64,000 nt of DNA from Edaphobacter lichenicola. GTDB taxonomy: Bacteria > Acidobacteriota > Terriglobia > Terriglobales > Acidobacteriaceae. The notes beneath the pieces are model-generated. The model ran no database searches. It was given only the letters and a program-made list of their open reading frames with translations, and was not told the origin of the DNA. This document shows positions 51,663 through 60,179 of the stretch, piece after piece (position 1 is the first letter of the stretch; every line of letters starts with the position of its first letter). Made by a program: the position numbers and the translations under genes. The stretch covers positions 62,001 through 126,000 of the forward strand of contig NZ_JACHDY010000003.1 of assembly GCF_014201315.1 (NCBI RefSeq). The letters run 5' to 3'.

Positions 51663-52595
51663 TTACCGGTTCAGGACCGCTGGCTGGTTTCTTTTTGAGA
51701 GAAGCGAGAGGGCGATGGTGATTCCCAGGATGGCTACGATCACCGCGAGCGAGAGCAGAGGGCCGATCTCGATCCAGTGGGCGGCGAGCATCTTGAAGGC
51801 TGCGAAGGCGAGGACCGCGGCGAGGCCGTAGTGGAGAAAACGCAGCTTGGCGAGCAGGTGGGCGAGGAGGAAGTAGAGCGAACGGAGGCCCATGACGGCC
51901 ATGATGTTCGAGGTGTAGGCGAGGAAGGGTTGGCGGGTGATGGAGAGGACGGCGGGGATGGAGTCGAGGGCGAAGACGACGTCGGTGAGCTCGATGGCGA
52001 TGAGGGCGAGGAAGAGGACGGTGATCATGCGCTGGCCGCTCTCGAAGACGAAGAACTTGTCCTGACGGAGGCTGACGGGGTGGAGGCGGGAGAGCCAGGC
52101 GATCCAGCGGGGCGTTTCGATTTGTGGTTTTTCGGCGCCTGGGAGGACGAGGCGGATGGCGGCGATGAGCAGGATCGCGGCAAAGAGGTAGCTGATCCAC
52201 TCGAAGCGGGCCAGGAGGCCGAGACCGGCGGCGATGAAGGCTCCGCGCATGAGGATGGCGCCGAGGACGCCCCAGAAGAGGGCCTTGGGCTGGTGGGCGG
52301 GTTCGATCTTGAAGACGCGGAAGAGGAGGAGGAAGAGGAAGAGGTTGTCGATGGAGAGCGACTCTTCGATGGCGTAGCCGGCAAGGTACTGGGTTGCGGC
52401 CAGGCCGCCCATGGAGCGAAGGAGGAAGAGGGCGAAGGCGAGGGCGGCGGCGACCCACAGGATGGTGGCGGCGACCGAGGTGGATTGAGTTTTGGAGGGG
52501 CCCTGGTGGCGGACGTAGAGGAGTTCAGCCCCGAGGAGGATGAGGATGAAGAGGTGAAAACCTATCCAGTGGGTGATGGGGGTCGCGGCGAGCAT
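51663..52595 (-). CDS. TerC family integral membrane protein
   Basis: A 310-residue protein of the TerC/Alx family with about nine helices. The two conserved acidic membrane motifs are EESLSIDNLFLFLLLF (about residues 77-92) and AIELTDVVFALDSIPAVLSIT (about 198-218). Family members export manganese or help load it onto exported proteins; the tellurite link is historical. I looked for a yybP-ykoY manganese riboswitch upstream and saw none. Confidence 0.93.
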   Translation of the reverse strand: MLAATPITHWIGFHLFILILLGAELLYVRHQGPSKTQSTSVAATILWVAAALAFALFLLRSMGGLAATQYLAGYAIEESLSIDNLFLFLLLFRVFKIEPAHQPKALFWGVLGAILMRGAFIAAGLGLLARFEWISYLFAAILLIAAIRLVLPGAEKPQIETPRWIAWLSRLHPVSLRQDKFFVFESGQRMITVLFLALIAIELTDVVFALDSIPAVLSITRQPFLAYTSNIMAVMGLRSLYFLLAHLLAKLRFLHYGLAAVLAFAAFKMLAAHWIEIGPLLSLAVIVAILGITIALSLLSKRNQPAVLNR

Positions 52596-52755
52596 CTCAC
52601 TTGGATCCTACAGGGCGCGGGTTGGAGCTTGCCTGGAGGGGAGCTGATCGGCGGGAGGTTGGATTCGTCTGGCTCGACTGGCTGGGCTCGTCTGGGGAGG
52701 ATTTGACGGAGCTGTTGCTTGTTGCAACTTGCGGCACTATTGATCGGAGTGCTGG

Positions 52756-52959
52756 TTAGCGTGCGCCGGCGACCATGGAGTAGACCGTGTAAACGATGAT
52801 TGCGAGCGCCATCCACAGGAGGGAGGACAGGAAGAGGCTGCGCGCGATATCGAGTACATGATGGGTCTCGAGGAAGCCGTCTGCATTGTTTTGACGAGCG
52901 GTTCGGGTGGTGAGTTCTGTGTAGCGGTTGTGTATGTCTGCGTACGTTGGTGTCTGCAT
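52756..52959 (-). CDS. Small single-helix membrane protein
   Basis: A 67-residue protein. A strong ribosome site AGGAGGGACC lies directly before the ATG, which supports a real gene. A charged N-terminal half with an amphipathic pattern (about residues 5-35) is followed by one C-terminal helix (about 42-63). It is probably tail-anchored in the inner membrane. Family not recognised. Confidence 0.65.
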   Translation of the reverse strand: MQTPTYADIHNRYTELTTRTARQNNADGFLETHHVLDIARSLFLSSLLWMALAIIVYTVYSMVAGAR

Positions 52960-53164
52960 GGTCCCTCCTATCGGCTAAGACTAGGGGGAGCATTAGCCAG
53001 GTGCTATCCCTCGAATGCAGTAGTTTGTAACTCGTTTGGGTGACAATTGGTTTGTTTTTTGAGGCAATGGAACGGGTTTTCGCGGTTTTTGGTGACAGGT
53101 CAGGCCGGATGGGATAGGATTTGGCGGTATTCGGACACCCTAAATTGAACCTACAGGAGATTTT

Positions 53165-53692
53165 ATGAAGATTTCGATGTGTTTAATGGCGGTTGCAGTG
53201 GGGCTCGTCGGCGCACAGATGGCTGTGGCCCAGGCAGCGGCACCAGCGGGATCTACAGGAATGTGCAAGGACGGAACCTACTCGACGGCTGCGAGTAAAG
53301 CGGGGGCTTGCCGGGGACACCAGGGGGTGAAGGAGTGGTATGCCGCTTCGACGGCGAAGGCGCCTGCTGCTGCTACTGCACCTGCTGCCGCACCGGCTGC
53401 GGCTGCTAAGACAGCTCCAGTTGCTGCGCCTGCGGCTGCTGCGGCTACTGCACCAGCGGCGGCGGCGGGGGGTGGGACGTCGGGAAAGCTGTCTCCCTCA
53501 CAGAAGGCTGCTGCTCGTCCGCAGGCTGCTGGTGGCGGTCCTGGACTGGTGTGGGTGAATACTTCGAGCAACGTCTACCACTGCTATGGGTCGGACTTTT
53601 ACGGGAAGACGAAGGAAGGCTCTTATATGTCTGAGGCTGATGCCAAAGCCAAGGGCGCTCACGGGGACCACGGAAAGAGCTGCACCAAGTAA
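53165..53692 (+). CDS. Secreted DUF3761-like protein with Ala/Pro-rich linker
   Basis: A 175-residue exported protein. Signal peptide residues 1-23 (MAVAQAAA). The N-terminal module CKDGTYSTAASKAGACRGHQG (about residues 34-54, two Cys) is DUF3761-like. A pure Ala/Pro/Thr linker follows (about 62-103), then a second module, VWVNTSSNVYHCYGSDFYG ... GSYMSEADAKAKG ... KSC, seen in many small periplasmic proteins. No enzymatic role is known. CAGGAG precedes the ATG. Confidence 0.8.
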   Translation: MKISMCLMAVAVGLVGAQMAVAQAAAPAGSTGMCKDGTYSTAASKAGACRGHQGVKEWYAASTAKAPAAATAPAAAPAAAAKTAPVAAPAAAAATAPAAAAGGGTSGKLSPSQKAAARPQAAGGGPGLVWVNTSSNVYHCYGSDFYGKTKEGSYMSEADAKAKGAHGDHGKSCTK

Positions 53693-53697
53693 ATAAA

Positions 53698-53891
53698 GTC
53701 CTGCCGGACGGGGCCCGCTACGCGCGGCGCGGTCACTTCGTGACTTGTATACCTTTCCAGGCAGGATGATCTGCATAGGGCCTCCCGTTGGTCGGCGCGG
53801 AATCCGGCTTGCGACCAACGGGAGCACCACGCGAAGCAATTACAAGTCACGAAGTGACCGCTCTCCGCGCAGGAGGCTCGTCCGGCAGGGC
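53698..53891. repeat. Interspersed palindromic element (R6)
   Basis: A 194-bp copy, five bases after the DUF3761-like stop and seven before the cyclotransferase stop. Left: GTCCTGCCGGACGGGG, hairpin CCCGC-TACGC-GCGG, hairpin GTCAC-TTC-GTGAC then TTGTA; right: TACAAGTCACGAAGTGACC, a perfect 18-bp partner of the left arm, then CTCC-GCGCA-GGAG and GTCCGGCAGGGC. The centre pairs CTCCCGTTGGTCG with CGACCAACGGGAG. Confidence 0.93.
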
Positions 53892-53898
53892 ATCATCT

Positions 53899-54834
53899 TT
53901 ATGGGCGCTGGTTGATTAAGCGGATCATCTCGAGGAAGATGTCGCCGGAGATCTGCAGGGAGTGGGCGCTGATCTTGTCGAGGGTGTCCTTGTCGGTGTG
54001 GTGATAGCCGTCGGGCATGGCGTCTGTGGTGGGGCCATAGTGGGCGTCGATCACGTCTAGAACCGGTACGCCGCGCTGCGCGAAGGGGAGATGGTCGTCT
54101 TCCTCGGCCTCGCGGTACTTGAAGATGTTGGCGGAGTGGCCGGTGTTCTTTGCGGCGACTTTTAGCAGGTCGAGCAGCCACGGGGTGGAGTTTTCTACAT
54201 AGTCGATGTTGAGGTCTTTGTCGGCGATCATGTCGGCGACGAGGAGGGCTTTGATTTTCGCGAGGGTGCCATCCTGAGACCATTTCGCGGCGAGATGGCG
54301 GCTGCCGTAGAGAGAGTCAGCGCCGGACCATTTGCCGCTGACGGACTCTTCGCCGTCGTCGAAGACCAGCCAGACAGAGTAGCCTTCGGGTGGGTGGGCG
54401 CGGAGGATGTTGCCTATTTCGATGAGGAGCGCGGAGGTGGCGGCACCGTCGTTCGCGCCGTAGAAGTTGATGTCGCGGAGGTAGTAGTTGGTCTCGTAGT
54501 GAGAGGCGAGGACGATGATGCCGTCTTTTTTGCCGGGATATTTGACGAGGTAGTTGGTCATCGTCTGGAGGCCGGCGGGGGTGGTGGCGGTGAAGGTGTC
54601 GGCGATGAAGTTTCCTTTCGCGGCTTCGGGAGCGAAGTGCTGCTTGAAAAACTCTTCGGCTTTGGCGTGGCCGGGAGAGCCGTTGAAGCGCTTGGGGGCT
54701 ACGTCGAGGAGCTGTTTGGTGAGGTTGTAGGCAGCTTGTCCGCTGAACTGAGTGGATGTGGCTCTTTGGGCGTTGATCGCAGGTGCAAGGAGGGCGAGAA
54801 GCAGCGCGAGGAGGAGGGGTTGGCGTCGGGTCAT
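53899..54834 (-). CDS. Glutaminyl-peptide cyclotransferase-like M28 family protein
   Basis: A 311-residue exported zinc protein; signal peptide residues 1-22. It has the M28 metal-site order: LASHYET, GANDGAATSALL, VFDDGEES and YHHTDKDTLDK. The segments DSLYGSRHLAAKW and DDHLPFAQRGVPVLDVI match those of animal-type glutaminyl cyclase, which forms N-terminal pyroglutamate on secreted proteins, better than those of aminopeptidases. Its ATG overlaps the tatC stop (ATGA), so it is made with the Tat translocase and may modify exported proteins. An aminopeptidase role cannot be excluded. Confidence 0.85.
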   Translation of the reverse strand: MTRRQPLLLALLLALLAPAINAQRATSTQFSGQAAYNLTKQLLDVAPKRFNGSPGHAKAEEFFKQHFAPEAAKGNFIADTFTATTPAGLQTMTNYLVKYPGKKDGIIVLASHYETNYYLRDINFYGANDGAATSALLIEIGNILRAHPPEGYSVWLVFDDGEESVSGKWSGADSLYGSRHLAAKWSQDGTLAKIKALLVADMIADKDLNIDYVENSTPWLLDLLKVAAKNTGHSANIFKYREAEEDDHLPFAQRGVPVLDVIDAHYGPTTDAMPDGYHHTDKDTLDKISAHSLQISGDIFLEMIRLINQRP

Positions 54835-55619
54835 GCGGCTTTACTGGCCTCTTTGGGTTTGCGACGGGATGGATGGACGAAGTACGCGACGCCTACGCCG
54901 AGGAGATAGAGAACGAGCATGGGGCTGGCGAAGAGGATCATGCTGAAGGGGTCGGGCAAAGGACAGATGATGGCCGAGATGAGGAAGATAACGAGGATGG
55001 CGTAGCGGATGTGCTTGATGAGGAATTTGGCGTCGACTATGCCGAAGAGCGAGAGGAAAAAGATGAGGATGGGCAGTTCGAAGCAGATGCCGAGGCCGAG
55101 GATTACGGCTAGGAAGAACTGGGTGTAGTCCTCGATGGTGAGGATGGGGTGGAATCTTTTGCCGAAGTCCAGGACGAGGACTTTGATGGCGCCGGGGAGT
55201 ACCCAGTGGTAGCCGAACCAGGCTCCTGCCATGAAGAGTCCGATGGTTGCGGCCATGAAAGGGACGACGTAGCGCTTCTCGTTGGCGTACATGCCGGGCG
55301 AGATGAAGAGCCAGAGCTGGTAGAGGATGAAGGGAGAGGCGAGGATCGCACCACCGAGGAGGGCGGTTTTGAGGTAGAGGTTGAGGCCGTCGGTGGGGTG
55401 GGTGAAGTTGAGTGCGATGTGGAGATCGTCGAGCGGTTTTTGGACGAGGCCGTAGAGTCGCTCGTGAAACGCGTAGGCAACGGCGAATCCGATGAGCAGA
55501 TAGACGGTGGCGTGGATGAGGCGTTTGCGGAGCTCGGTGAGATGCTCCATCAGGCTCATGCCTGGGAGTTCGGCGCGGTCGGTGACGGCGGCACGAACGC
55601 TGTCGACCAGATCAGCCAT
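54831..55619 (-). CDS. tatC: Twin-arginine translocase subunit TatC
   Basis: A 262-residue, six-helix receptor subunit of the Tat pathway that exports folded proteins. SLMEHLTELRKRLIHATVYLL (about residues 22-42) is the conserved first cytoplasmic loop/helix, and FELPILIFFLSLFGIV lies in the fourth helix region. The start overlaps tatB by eight bases and the stop overlaps the cyclotransferase gene by four. The M24 protein at 10326 and the Rieske protein are likely Tat substrates in this window. Confidence 0.96.
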   Translation of the reverse strand: MADLVDSVRAAVTDRAELPGMSLMEHLTELRKRLIHATVYLLIGFAVAYAFHERLYGLVQKPLDDLHIALNFTHPTDGLNLYLKTALLGGAILASPFILYQLWLFISPGMYANEKRYVVPFMAATIGLFMAGAWFGYHWVLPGAIKVLVLDFGKRFHPILTIEDYTQFFLAVILGLGICFELPILIFFLSLFGIVDAKFLIKHIRYAILVIFLISAIICPLPDPFSMILFASPMLVLYLLGVGVAYFVHPSRRKPKEASKAA

Positions 55620-56157
55620 GGTGGGTGGCCTCGCTGGTGACTACTTCGGATGGTGATTCGGGCTCGGTTGCGTGGGGGATGGCGTCGAGGACCGGGGAGA
55701 GGGCCGAGTTACTGACGGGGAGGCCGGTGGAGGGTGGCATGAGGTTGAGGTCACCGGAGGTTGCGATGGGTAGAGGCGTGGAGGGCGGAGGCGGCATGTG
55801 TGGATGGTCTTCCACCAGCTCCTGGGTGAGTTGGGCGATGCGTTCGGGGGTTACGTCTGAGGCGGAGGCTTCGGTAAGTGCGGGCGGTGCGATGGAGTTT
55901 TCACCAGCGTCTATGGCTGGCGTTGCTATTGCTGGTGTGACGGGCGCAGCGGCCTCCATGGCGGCGATCTTTTTGCGCTGCTCTTCCTGGTCGGCGACGC
56001 GGAGTTCGTCTTCCATCTGCATGCGGAACTCGTTGGAGGCGCGGCGGAACTCGGCCATGAGCTTGCCGAGTTGACGGGCGAGCTCGGGCAGCTTCTTCGG
56101 GCCGAAGAGAAGCAGGGCGAGGAAGAAGATGACGGCGCTGTCCTGAAAGCTAGGCAT
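55612..56157 (-). CDS. tatB: TatA/TatB-type translocase subunit
   Basis: A 181-residue protein with a short N-terminal helix (about residues 7-19) followed by FGPKKLPELARQLGKLM, the TatA/B hinge and amphipathic helix, then a charged coiled region to about residue 66 and a long Pro/Ala-rich disordered tail. The length and position before tatC favour TatB, but the KKLPEL hinge also suits TatA, and in some bacteria one protein does both jobs. It is divergent from nadA, with the riboswitch region in between. Confidence 0.85.
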   Translation of the reverse strand: MPSFQDSAVIFFLALLLFGPKKLPELARQLGKLMAEFRRASNEFRMQMEDELRVADQEEQRKKIAAMEAAAPVTPAIATPAIDAGENSIAPPALTEASASDVTPERIAQLTQELVEDHPHMPPPPSTPLPIATSGDLNLMPPSTGLPVSNSALSPVLDAIPHATEPESPSEVVTSEATHHG

Positions 56158-56339
56158 AAGTCAGTCCCATGATACGGCTTACGAGTTGACGGAACAAATG
56201 GATGGAGGGCGTTGATGCTGTTGTAAGATTTCTAGTGTAGGCAGCAGGATCGTTCGAAGAAAAGCGCACCTTTTGATTACAGCGTGTGTCTAATTGTACG
56301 AACGAGTGATCTGACGGATCACAAGTGATGAAGTGGTAG

Positions 56340-56497
56340 GAGTTGCAACATCCCCGTGGGTTGGGTGGCGGTTGAGGCCGGCACAGTGAATCCACTGCAA
56401 CTCAAGCAGTGCATGCTTTCAACATCCCCGTCTCAGAGGCGAAAAGACGGTATCGGCTTAGCCGCTGCCATATGACCTTTTGAGACTGAAGGCGGAG
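56340..56497 (+). promoter_or_regulatory. NAD+-I riboswitch (nadA motif), two tandem domains
   Basis: Domain 1: outer stem GAGTTG (56340-56345) / CAACTC (56398-56403), the conserved CAACATCCCCGT (56346-56357), inner stem GTGG (56356-56359) / CCAC (56392-56395), with GGGTTGGG and CAGTGAATC at the expected places. Domain 2: CAACATCCCCGT again (56420-56431), inner stem GTCTC/GAGAC (56430-56434 and 56482-56486) and outer stem GCTTTCA (56415-56421) / TGAAGGC (56487-56493). The last stem overlaps the ribosome site GGCGGAG (56491-56497), so binding of NAD+ should block nadA translation. This motif class is described from Acidobacteriota. Confidence 0.93.
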
Positions 56498-56501
56498 TAC
56501 C

Positions 56502-57656
56502 TTGAACGGACTATTGGAGATCGCACCGGCTGCGGCCGTGGCGGAGAACGTTGCAGATTCGTGTTCCTTAGACAACTACCTTGCGCAGCCGGACCATACT
56601 ATGGATGCCCGGATTGCCGCTGCACGCGAGAAGCTCGGCACCGATGTGGTTCTGCTGGGACATCATTATCAGCGGGACGAGGTGATTCGGTTTGCCGACT
56701 TTACCGGGGACAGCTACAAGCTTTCGAAGGTGGCGGCCGAGACGGATGCGAAGTACATGCTGTTTTGCGGCGTGCACTTTATGGCGGAGACGGCAGATGT
56801 GCTGGGGCGGCCGTGGCAGCAGGTGATTCTGCCGGATCTGAATGCTGGCTGTTCGATGGCGGATATGGCGGAGATTGGGCAGGTGGAAGACTGCTGGGAT
56901 TCGCTGGAGCGCGCGGGGGTTACCGATGAAGCGTCGGGTGGGATGATTCCGCTGACCTATATGAACTCGGCTGCTGCGATCAAGGCTTTCTGCGGCGAGC
57001 GGGGTGGATTGGTGTGTACGTCTTCGAACGCTCGTGGGGCGTTTGAGTGGGCGTTTGCGCGTGCGGGGAAGATCTTGTTTTTGCCGGATCAGCACCTGGG
57101 GCGGAATACTGCGTTTGCGATGGGGATTCCGCTGACCGAGATGGTGGTCTGGGATCCTTATCAGATTAATGGTGGGGTTAGTCCTGACCGGTTGAAGGCG
57201 GCTAAGGTGATCTTGTGGAAGGGACACTGCTCGGTGCATCAGCGGTTTCTGCCGGAGCATGTTGATCGGGTGCGCCGGGAGGAGCCGGGGATGCAGGTGA
57301 TCGTGCACCCGGAGTGCCGTTGGGAGGTTTGCCAGAAGGCGGATGATGTGGGTTCGACCGAACACATTATTCAGGCGATTGAGCGCGCACTGGAGGGTTC
57401 GAGCTTTGCGGTTGGGACGGAGATTCACCTGGTGAACCGGCTGGCGAAGCGGTTTGCGCCGCTGGGCAAGCGGGTGATTACGCTCGATGACTCGGGGTGC
57501 CTGTGCACGACGATGTACCGGATCTCTCCGCAGCATCTGGCGTGGGCTCTGGAGAATCTGGTTGAGGGACGGGTTGTGAATCGCATCAAGGTGGACGATG
57601 ATGTGAAGCAGTGGGCGCGCGTTGCGCTCAACAGGATGCTGGAGATCAGGATTTGA
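56502..57656 (+). CDS. nadA: Quinolinate synthase
   Basis: [4Fe-4S] enzyme that condenses iminoaspartate with DHAP to quinolinate in NAD synthesis. A 384-residue protein with LLGHHYQRDEVI, FCGVHFMAETADVL, PDLNAGCSMADM, HPECRWEVC and DSGCLCTTMYRI; three cluster cysteines are expected among these. It starts at TTG 56502, eleven bases after GGCGGAG begins, which fits translational control by the riboswitch. nadB lies apart at 48627. The next gene overlaps the stop (TTGA). Confidence 0.96.
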   Translation: MNGLLEIAPAAAVAENVADSCSLDNYLAQPDHTMDARIAAAREKLGTDVVLLGHHYQRDEVIRFADFTGDSYKLSKVAAETDAKYMLFCGVHFMAETADVLGRPWQQVILPDLNAGCSMADMAEIGQVEDCWDSLERAGVTDEASGGMIPLTYMNSAAAIKAFCGERGGLVCTSSNARGAFEWAFARAGKILFLPDQHLGRNTAFAMGIPLTEMVVWDPYQINGGVSPDRLKAAKVILWKGHCSVHQRFLPEHVDRVRREEPGMQVIVHPECRWEVCQKADDVGSTEHIIQAIERALEGSSFAVGTEIHLVNRLAKRFAPLGKRVITLDDSGCLCTTMYRISPQHLAWALENLVEGRVVNRIKVDDDVKQWARVALNRMLEIRI

Positions 57657-58084
57657 GTAAGACGTTTACGTTGGGCGAGGCACAGACGCTGTTGCCAGTA
57701 GTAGAAGCTCTGCTGAGAAAGGCTCGGGAGGGACAGGCCCGGGCCGCGGAGTTTGAGTACGAGATGCAACAGTTGAGTCACAGGATCTTTCTGTCTGGTG
57801 GGATGCATGTGGATGTGAGCGTTGCGGCTCGACGCCGGGCGGAGCGGGATAAAGCAGTGCAGTTGGCGAAGGATACGGTGGCTGAGATCGACTCGATCGG
57901 GGTTCAGGTGAAGGATCTCGAGGAGGGACTGCTGGACTTTCCTTATCTAATGGATGGGAGAACGGTGCTGCTTTGCTGGAAGCTGGGCGAGCCGGCGATT
58001 ACGCACTGGCATACCGAGGAAGAGGGTTTTGAGGGGAGAAAGCCTCTGGATTCGAGGTTTGGCAAGACGGAGCGGCTGAACTAG
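57653..58084 (+). CDS. DUF2203-type hypothetical protein
   Basis: A 143-residue cytosolic protein starting at TTG 57653, inside the nadA stop (TTGA overlap). It begins MSKTFTLGEAQTLLPVVEAL and has a helical heptad pattern to about residue 75, then VKDLEEGLLDFPYLMDGRTVLLCWKLGEPAITHWHTEEEGF (split over two conserved blocks), which is characteristic of the DUF2203 family. Function unknown; the coupling to nadA may just reflect shared expression and would place it under the NAD riboswitch. Confidence 0.85.
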   Translation: MSKTFTLGEAQTLLPVVEALLRKAREGQARAAEFEYEMQQLSHRIFLSGGMHVDVSVAARRRAERDKAVQLAKDTVAEIDSIGVQVKDLEEGLLDFPYLMDGRTVLLCWKLGEPAITHWHTEEEGFEGRKPLDSRFGKTERLN

Positions 58085-58122
58085 ATTTGGGTGGAAGCCT
58101 GATCTTCTGTGGATAACTAAAC

Positions 58123-58153
58123 TTATCGGACGATAATCTTTATCGTTTATACT
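58123..58153 (+). promoter_or_regulatory. PerR/Fur-type operator and promoter of perR-katA
   Basis: TTATCGGACGATAA (58123-58136) is a 6-2-6 palindrome; TTTATCGTTTATAC follows (58139-58152) as a looser second repeat. The -10 TATACT (58148-58153) lies six bases before the perR ATG, so the mRNA is probably leaderless. The operator covers the -35 zone, as expected for autorepression. Confidence 0.65.
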
Positions 58154-58159
58154 TCTCTC

Positions 58160-58588
58160 ATGTTGGTGAACGAGGCCAGAACGTTTCGCAAACTCTGCCA
58201 GGAGAATGGCATTGCTGTGACTCACCAACGGCAGGTCTTGTACGAAGTTATGAAGACGATGCATGGCCATCCGAGTCCGGAAGAGGTCTATGCGCAGGTA
58301 AAGAAGAAGGTGCCAGCAATCTCGCTGGCTACCGTTTACAAAAACATACATCTGTTTGTGGAGAGCGGCGTCTTTCGCGAGGTGAGCATGCACCATGGCT
58401 CGCTGCGCGTAGAGATGAATGATGAATCGCATCACCATATGGTGTGCTCGAAGTGTAAGGCGATTACCGACATTGGAGAAAAAGAGCTTGGGCTGGTGTC
58501 GAAGCAGGACAAACTGCCCGGCGGCTTTCTGGTGGAGCGGTATGCAGTGGATGTGATTGGCATTTGTGCGAAGTGCCATCAGGCTTAG
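58160..58588 (+). CDS. perR: Fur-family regulator, PerR-like peroxide sensor
   Basis: A 142-residue metalloregulator. The winged helix (about residues 1-80) contains VTHQRQVLYEVMKTMHGHPSPEEVY and ISLATVYKNIHLF. The structural zinc site is CSKC (about 96-99) and CAKC (about 136-139). The regulatory metal site includes HHHM and, after CKAIT, an Asp where Fur has Glu; Asp at this point is the mark of PerR. The catalase gene 33 bases downstream agrees with a peroxide response. No ribosome site precedes the ATG. Confidence 0.9.
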   Translation: MLVNEARTFRKLCQENGIAVTHQRQVLYEVMKTMHGHPSPEEVYAQVKKKVPAISLATVYKNIHLFVESGVFREVSMHHGSLRVEMNDESHHHMVCSKCKAITDIGEKELGLVSKQDKLPGGFLVERYAVDVIGICAKCHQA

Positions 58589-58621
58589 GGCGATTTTCCT
58601 AACGAGTGTAAGAGGTGAACT

Positions 58622-60115
58622 ATGGCAGAAGACTTGAAGAGCAAGCAAATGACTACCGATGCCGGACGACCGGTTGGCGATAACCAGAACTCGATCACGG
58701 TGGGTAATCGTGGACCGATCGTGTTTGAGGATTATTTGCTGTTTGAGAAGATGGCGCACTTCAACCGTGAGCGTGTTCCTGAGCGTGTGGTTCATGCGAA
58801 GGGTTCGGCGGCGCATGGCACCTTTACCTGTACTAATCCGGATATGGCGAAGTACACGACCGCCAAAGTATTTGAGAAGGGCAAGAAGACGCCGACGTTT
58901 CTGCGGTTTTCGACCGTTGGCGGCGAGAAGGGTTCGGCTGATTCTGAGCGCGATCCGCGTGGGTTTGCGCTGAAGTTCTATACGGAAGAGGGGAACTGGG
59001 ACCTGGTGGGCAACAATACGCCGGTGTTCTTTATCCGCGACCCTTTGAAGTTTTCGGACTTCATTCATACGCAGAAGCGTGATCCGGAGACGAACCTGAA
59101 GTCGCCGAAGATGATGTGGGATTTCTGGTCGCTTTCGCCGGAGAGCCTGCACCAGGTGACGATTCTGTTCTCGGATCGCGGCACTCCCGATGGATATCGC
59201 CACATGAATGGGTATGGCAGCCACACGTTCTCGCTGATCAATGCGAAGAACGAGCTGTTCTATGTGAAGTACCACTTCAAGACGAAGCAGGGGATTAAGA
59301 ACTTCACTCGCGAAGAGGCCGACCACATGAAGTCTGTGGACATGGATCACTCGCAGAGCGATCTCTTCAGCGCGATTGAGAAGGGCGACTTTCCAAAGTG
59401 GACGGTGCAGATCCAGATCATGCCGGAGGCTGAGGCGGAGACGTACCACATCAATCCGTTTGACCTGACGAAGATCTGGCCTCATGCGGATTATCCGATG
59501 ATCGAGATCGGCGAGCTGGAGTTGAATCGCAACCCGAAGAATTACTTTGCTGAGGTTGAGCAGGCGGCGTTCGATCCGAAGAACGTTGCTCCGGGCATGG
59601 GTTTTTCGCCGGACAAGATGCTTCAGGGCCGATTGATCAGCTATCCGGATGCACACCGGTATCGCATCGGGGTGAACTATAACCTGCTTCCGATCAATGA
59701 GGCGAAGTGCCCCTACAGCACGTACAACCGTGATGGCAGCATGCGTTACGGAGAGAACGGTGGCAGTGGTCCGAACTACGAGCCGAACAGCTTTGGCGGA
59801 CCGACGCAGGATAAGAAGTACCTTGAGCGTCCTGTGACGTACAACACGGCGACCGTGGGACGGTATGACCATCGCGAGCATGATGGCGACTACTACACGC
59901 AGCCGGGAAACTTGTTCCGTCTGATGACACCGGATGCGCAGGAGCGGCTGTGCGGGAATATCGCGGCCGGCCTGGGGCAGGTGGAGACGCGGATTCAGGA
60001 CCTGCAGATCAATCACTTCTACAAGTGCGATCCGAAGTATGGCGAAGGCGTTGCCAAGGCTATCGGACGCAAGATTGAAGAGATTGTGAAGAAGGAAGAG
60101 CTGGTTGGTGCGTAA
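58622..60115 (+). CDS. katA: Monofunctional haem catalase
   Basis: Breaks down H2O2 to water and O2. A 497-residue small-subunit catalase: [23 protein letters not shown] has the catalytic His, [23 protein letters not shown] split over the Asn site, and [17 protein letters not shown] the proximal haem Tyr. GAGGTG precedes the ATG. It is co-transcribed with perR and should be induced by peroxide when PerR leaves the operator at 58123. A terminator follows. Confidence 0.97.
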   Translation: MAEDLKSKQMTTDAGRPVGDNQNSITVGNRGPIVFEDYLLFEKMAHFNRERVPERVVHAKGSAAHGTFTCTNPDMAKYTTAKVFEKGKKTPTFLRFSTVGGEKGSADSERDPRGFALKFYTEEGNWDLVGNNTPVFFIRDPLKFSDFIHTQKRDPETNLKSPKMMWDFWSLSPESLHQVTILFSDRGTPDGYRHMNGYGSHTFSLINAKNELFYVKYHFKTKQGIKNFTREEADHMKSVDMDHSQSDLFSAIEKGDFPKWTVQIQIMPEAEAETYHINPFDLTKIWPHADYPMIEIGELELNRNPKNYFAEVEQAAFDPKNVAPGMGFSPDKMLQGRLISYPDAHRYRIGVNYNLLPINEAKCPYSTYNRDGSMRYGENGGSGPNYEPNSFGGPTQDKKYLERPVTYNTATVGRYDHREHDGDYYTQPGNLFRLMTPDAQERLCGNIAAGLGQVETRIQDLQINHFYKCDPKYGEGVAKAIGRKIEEIVKKEELVGA

Positions 60116-60137
60116 GTAACTATTTTAGTTACATAAA

Positions 60138-60170
60138 GGGCGGCCCTTTGCGGGCCGCTCTTTTCTTTTT
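60138..60170 (+). terminator. Intrinsic terminator of katA
   Basis: GGGCGGCCC (60138-60146) pairs with GGGCCGCTC (60152-60160), followed by TTTTCTTTTT. It lies 22 bases after the katA stop and just before repeat R7. Confidence 0.93.
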
Positions 60171-60179
60171 GGAGGATAT

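Noticed and set aside
52596-52755. A manganese riboswitch (yybP-ykoY) upstream of terC
   Set aside because: The leader lacks the conserved loops of that class; only GC-rich sequence without the expected paired core is seen.
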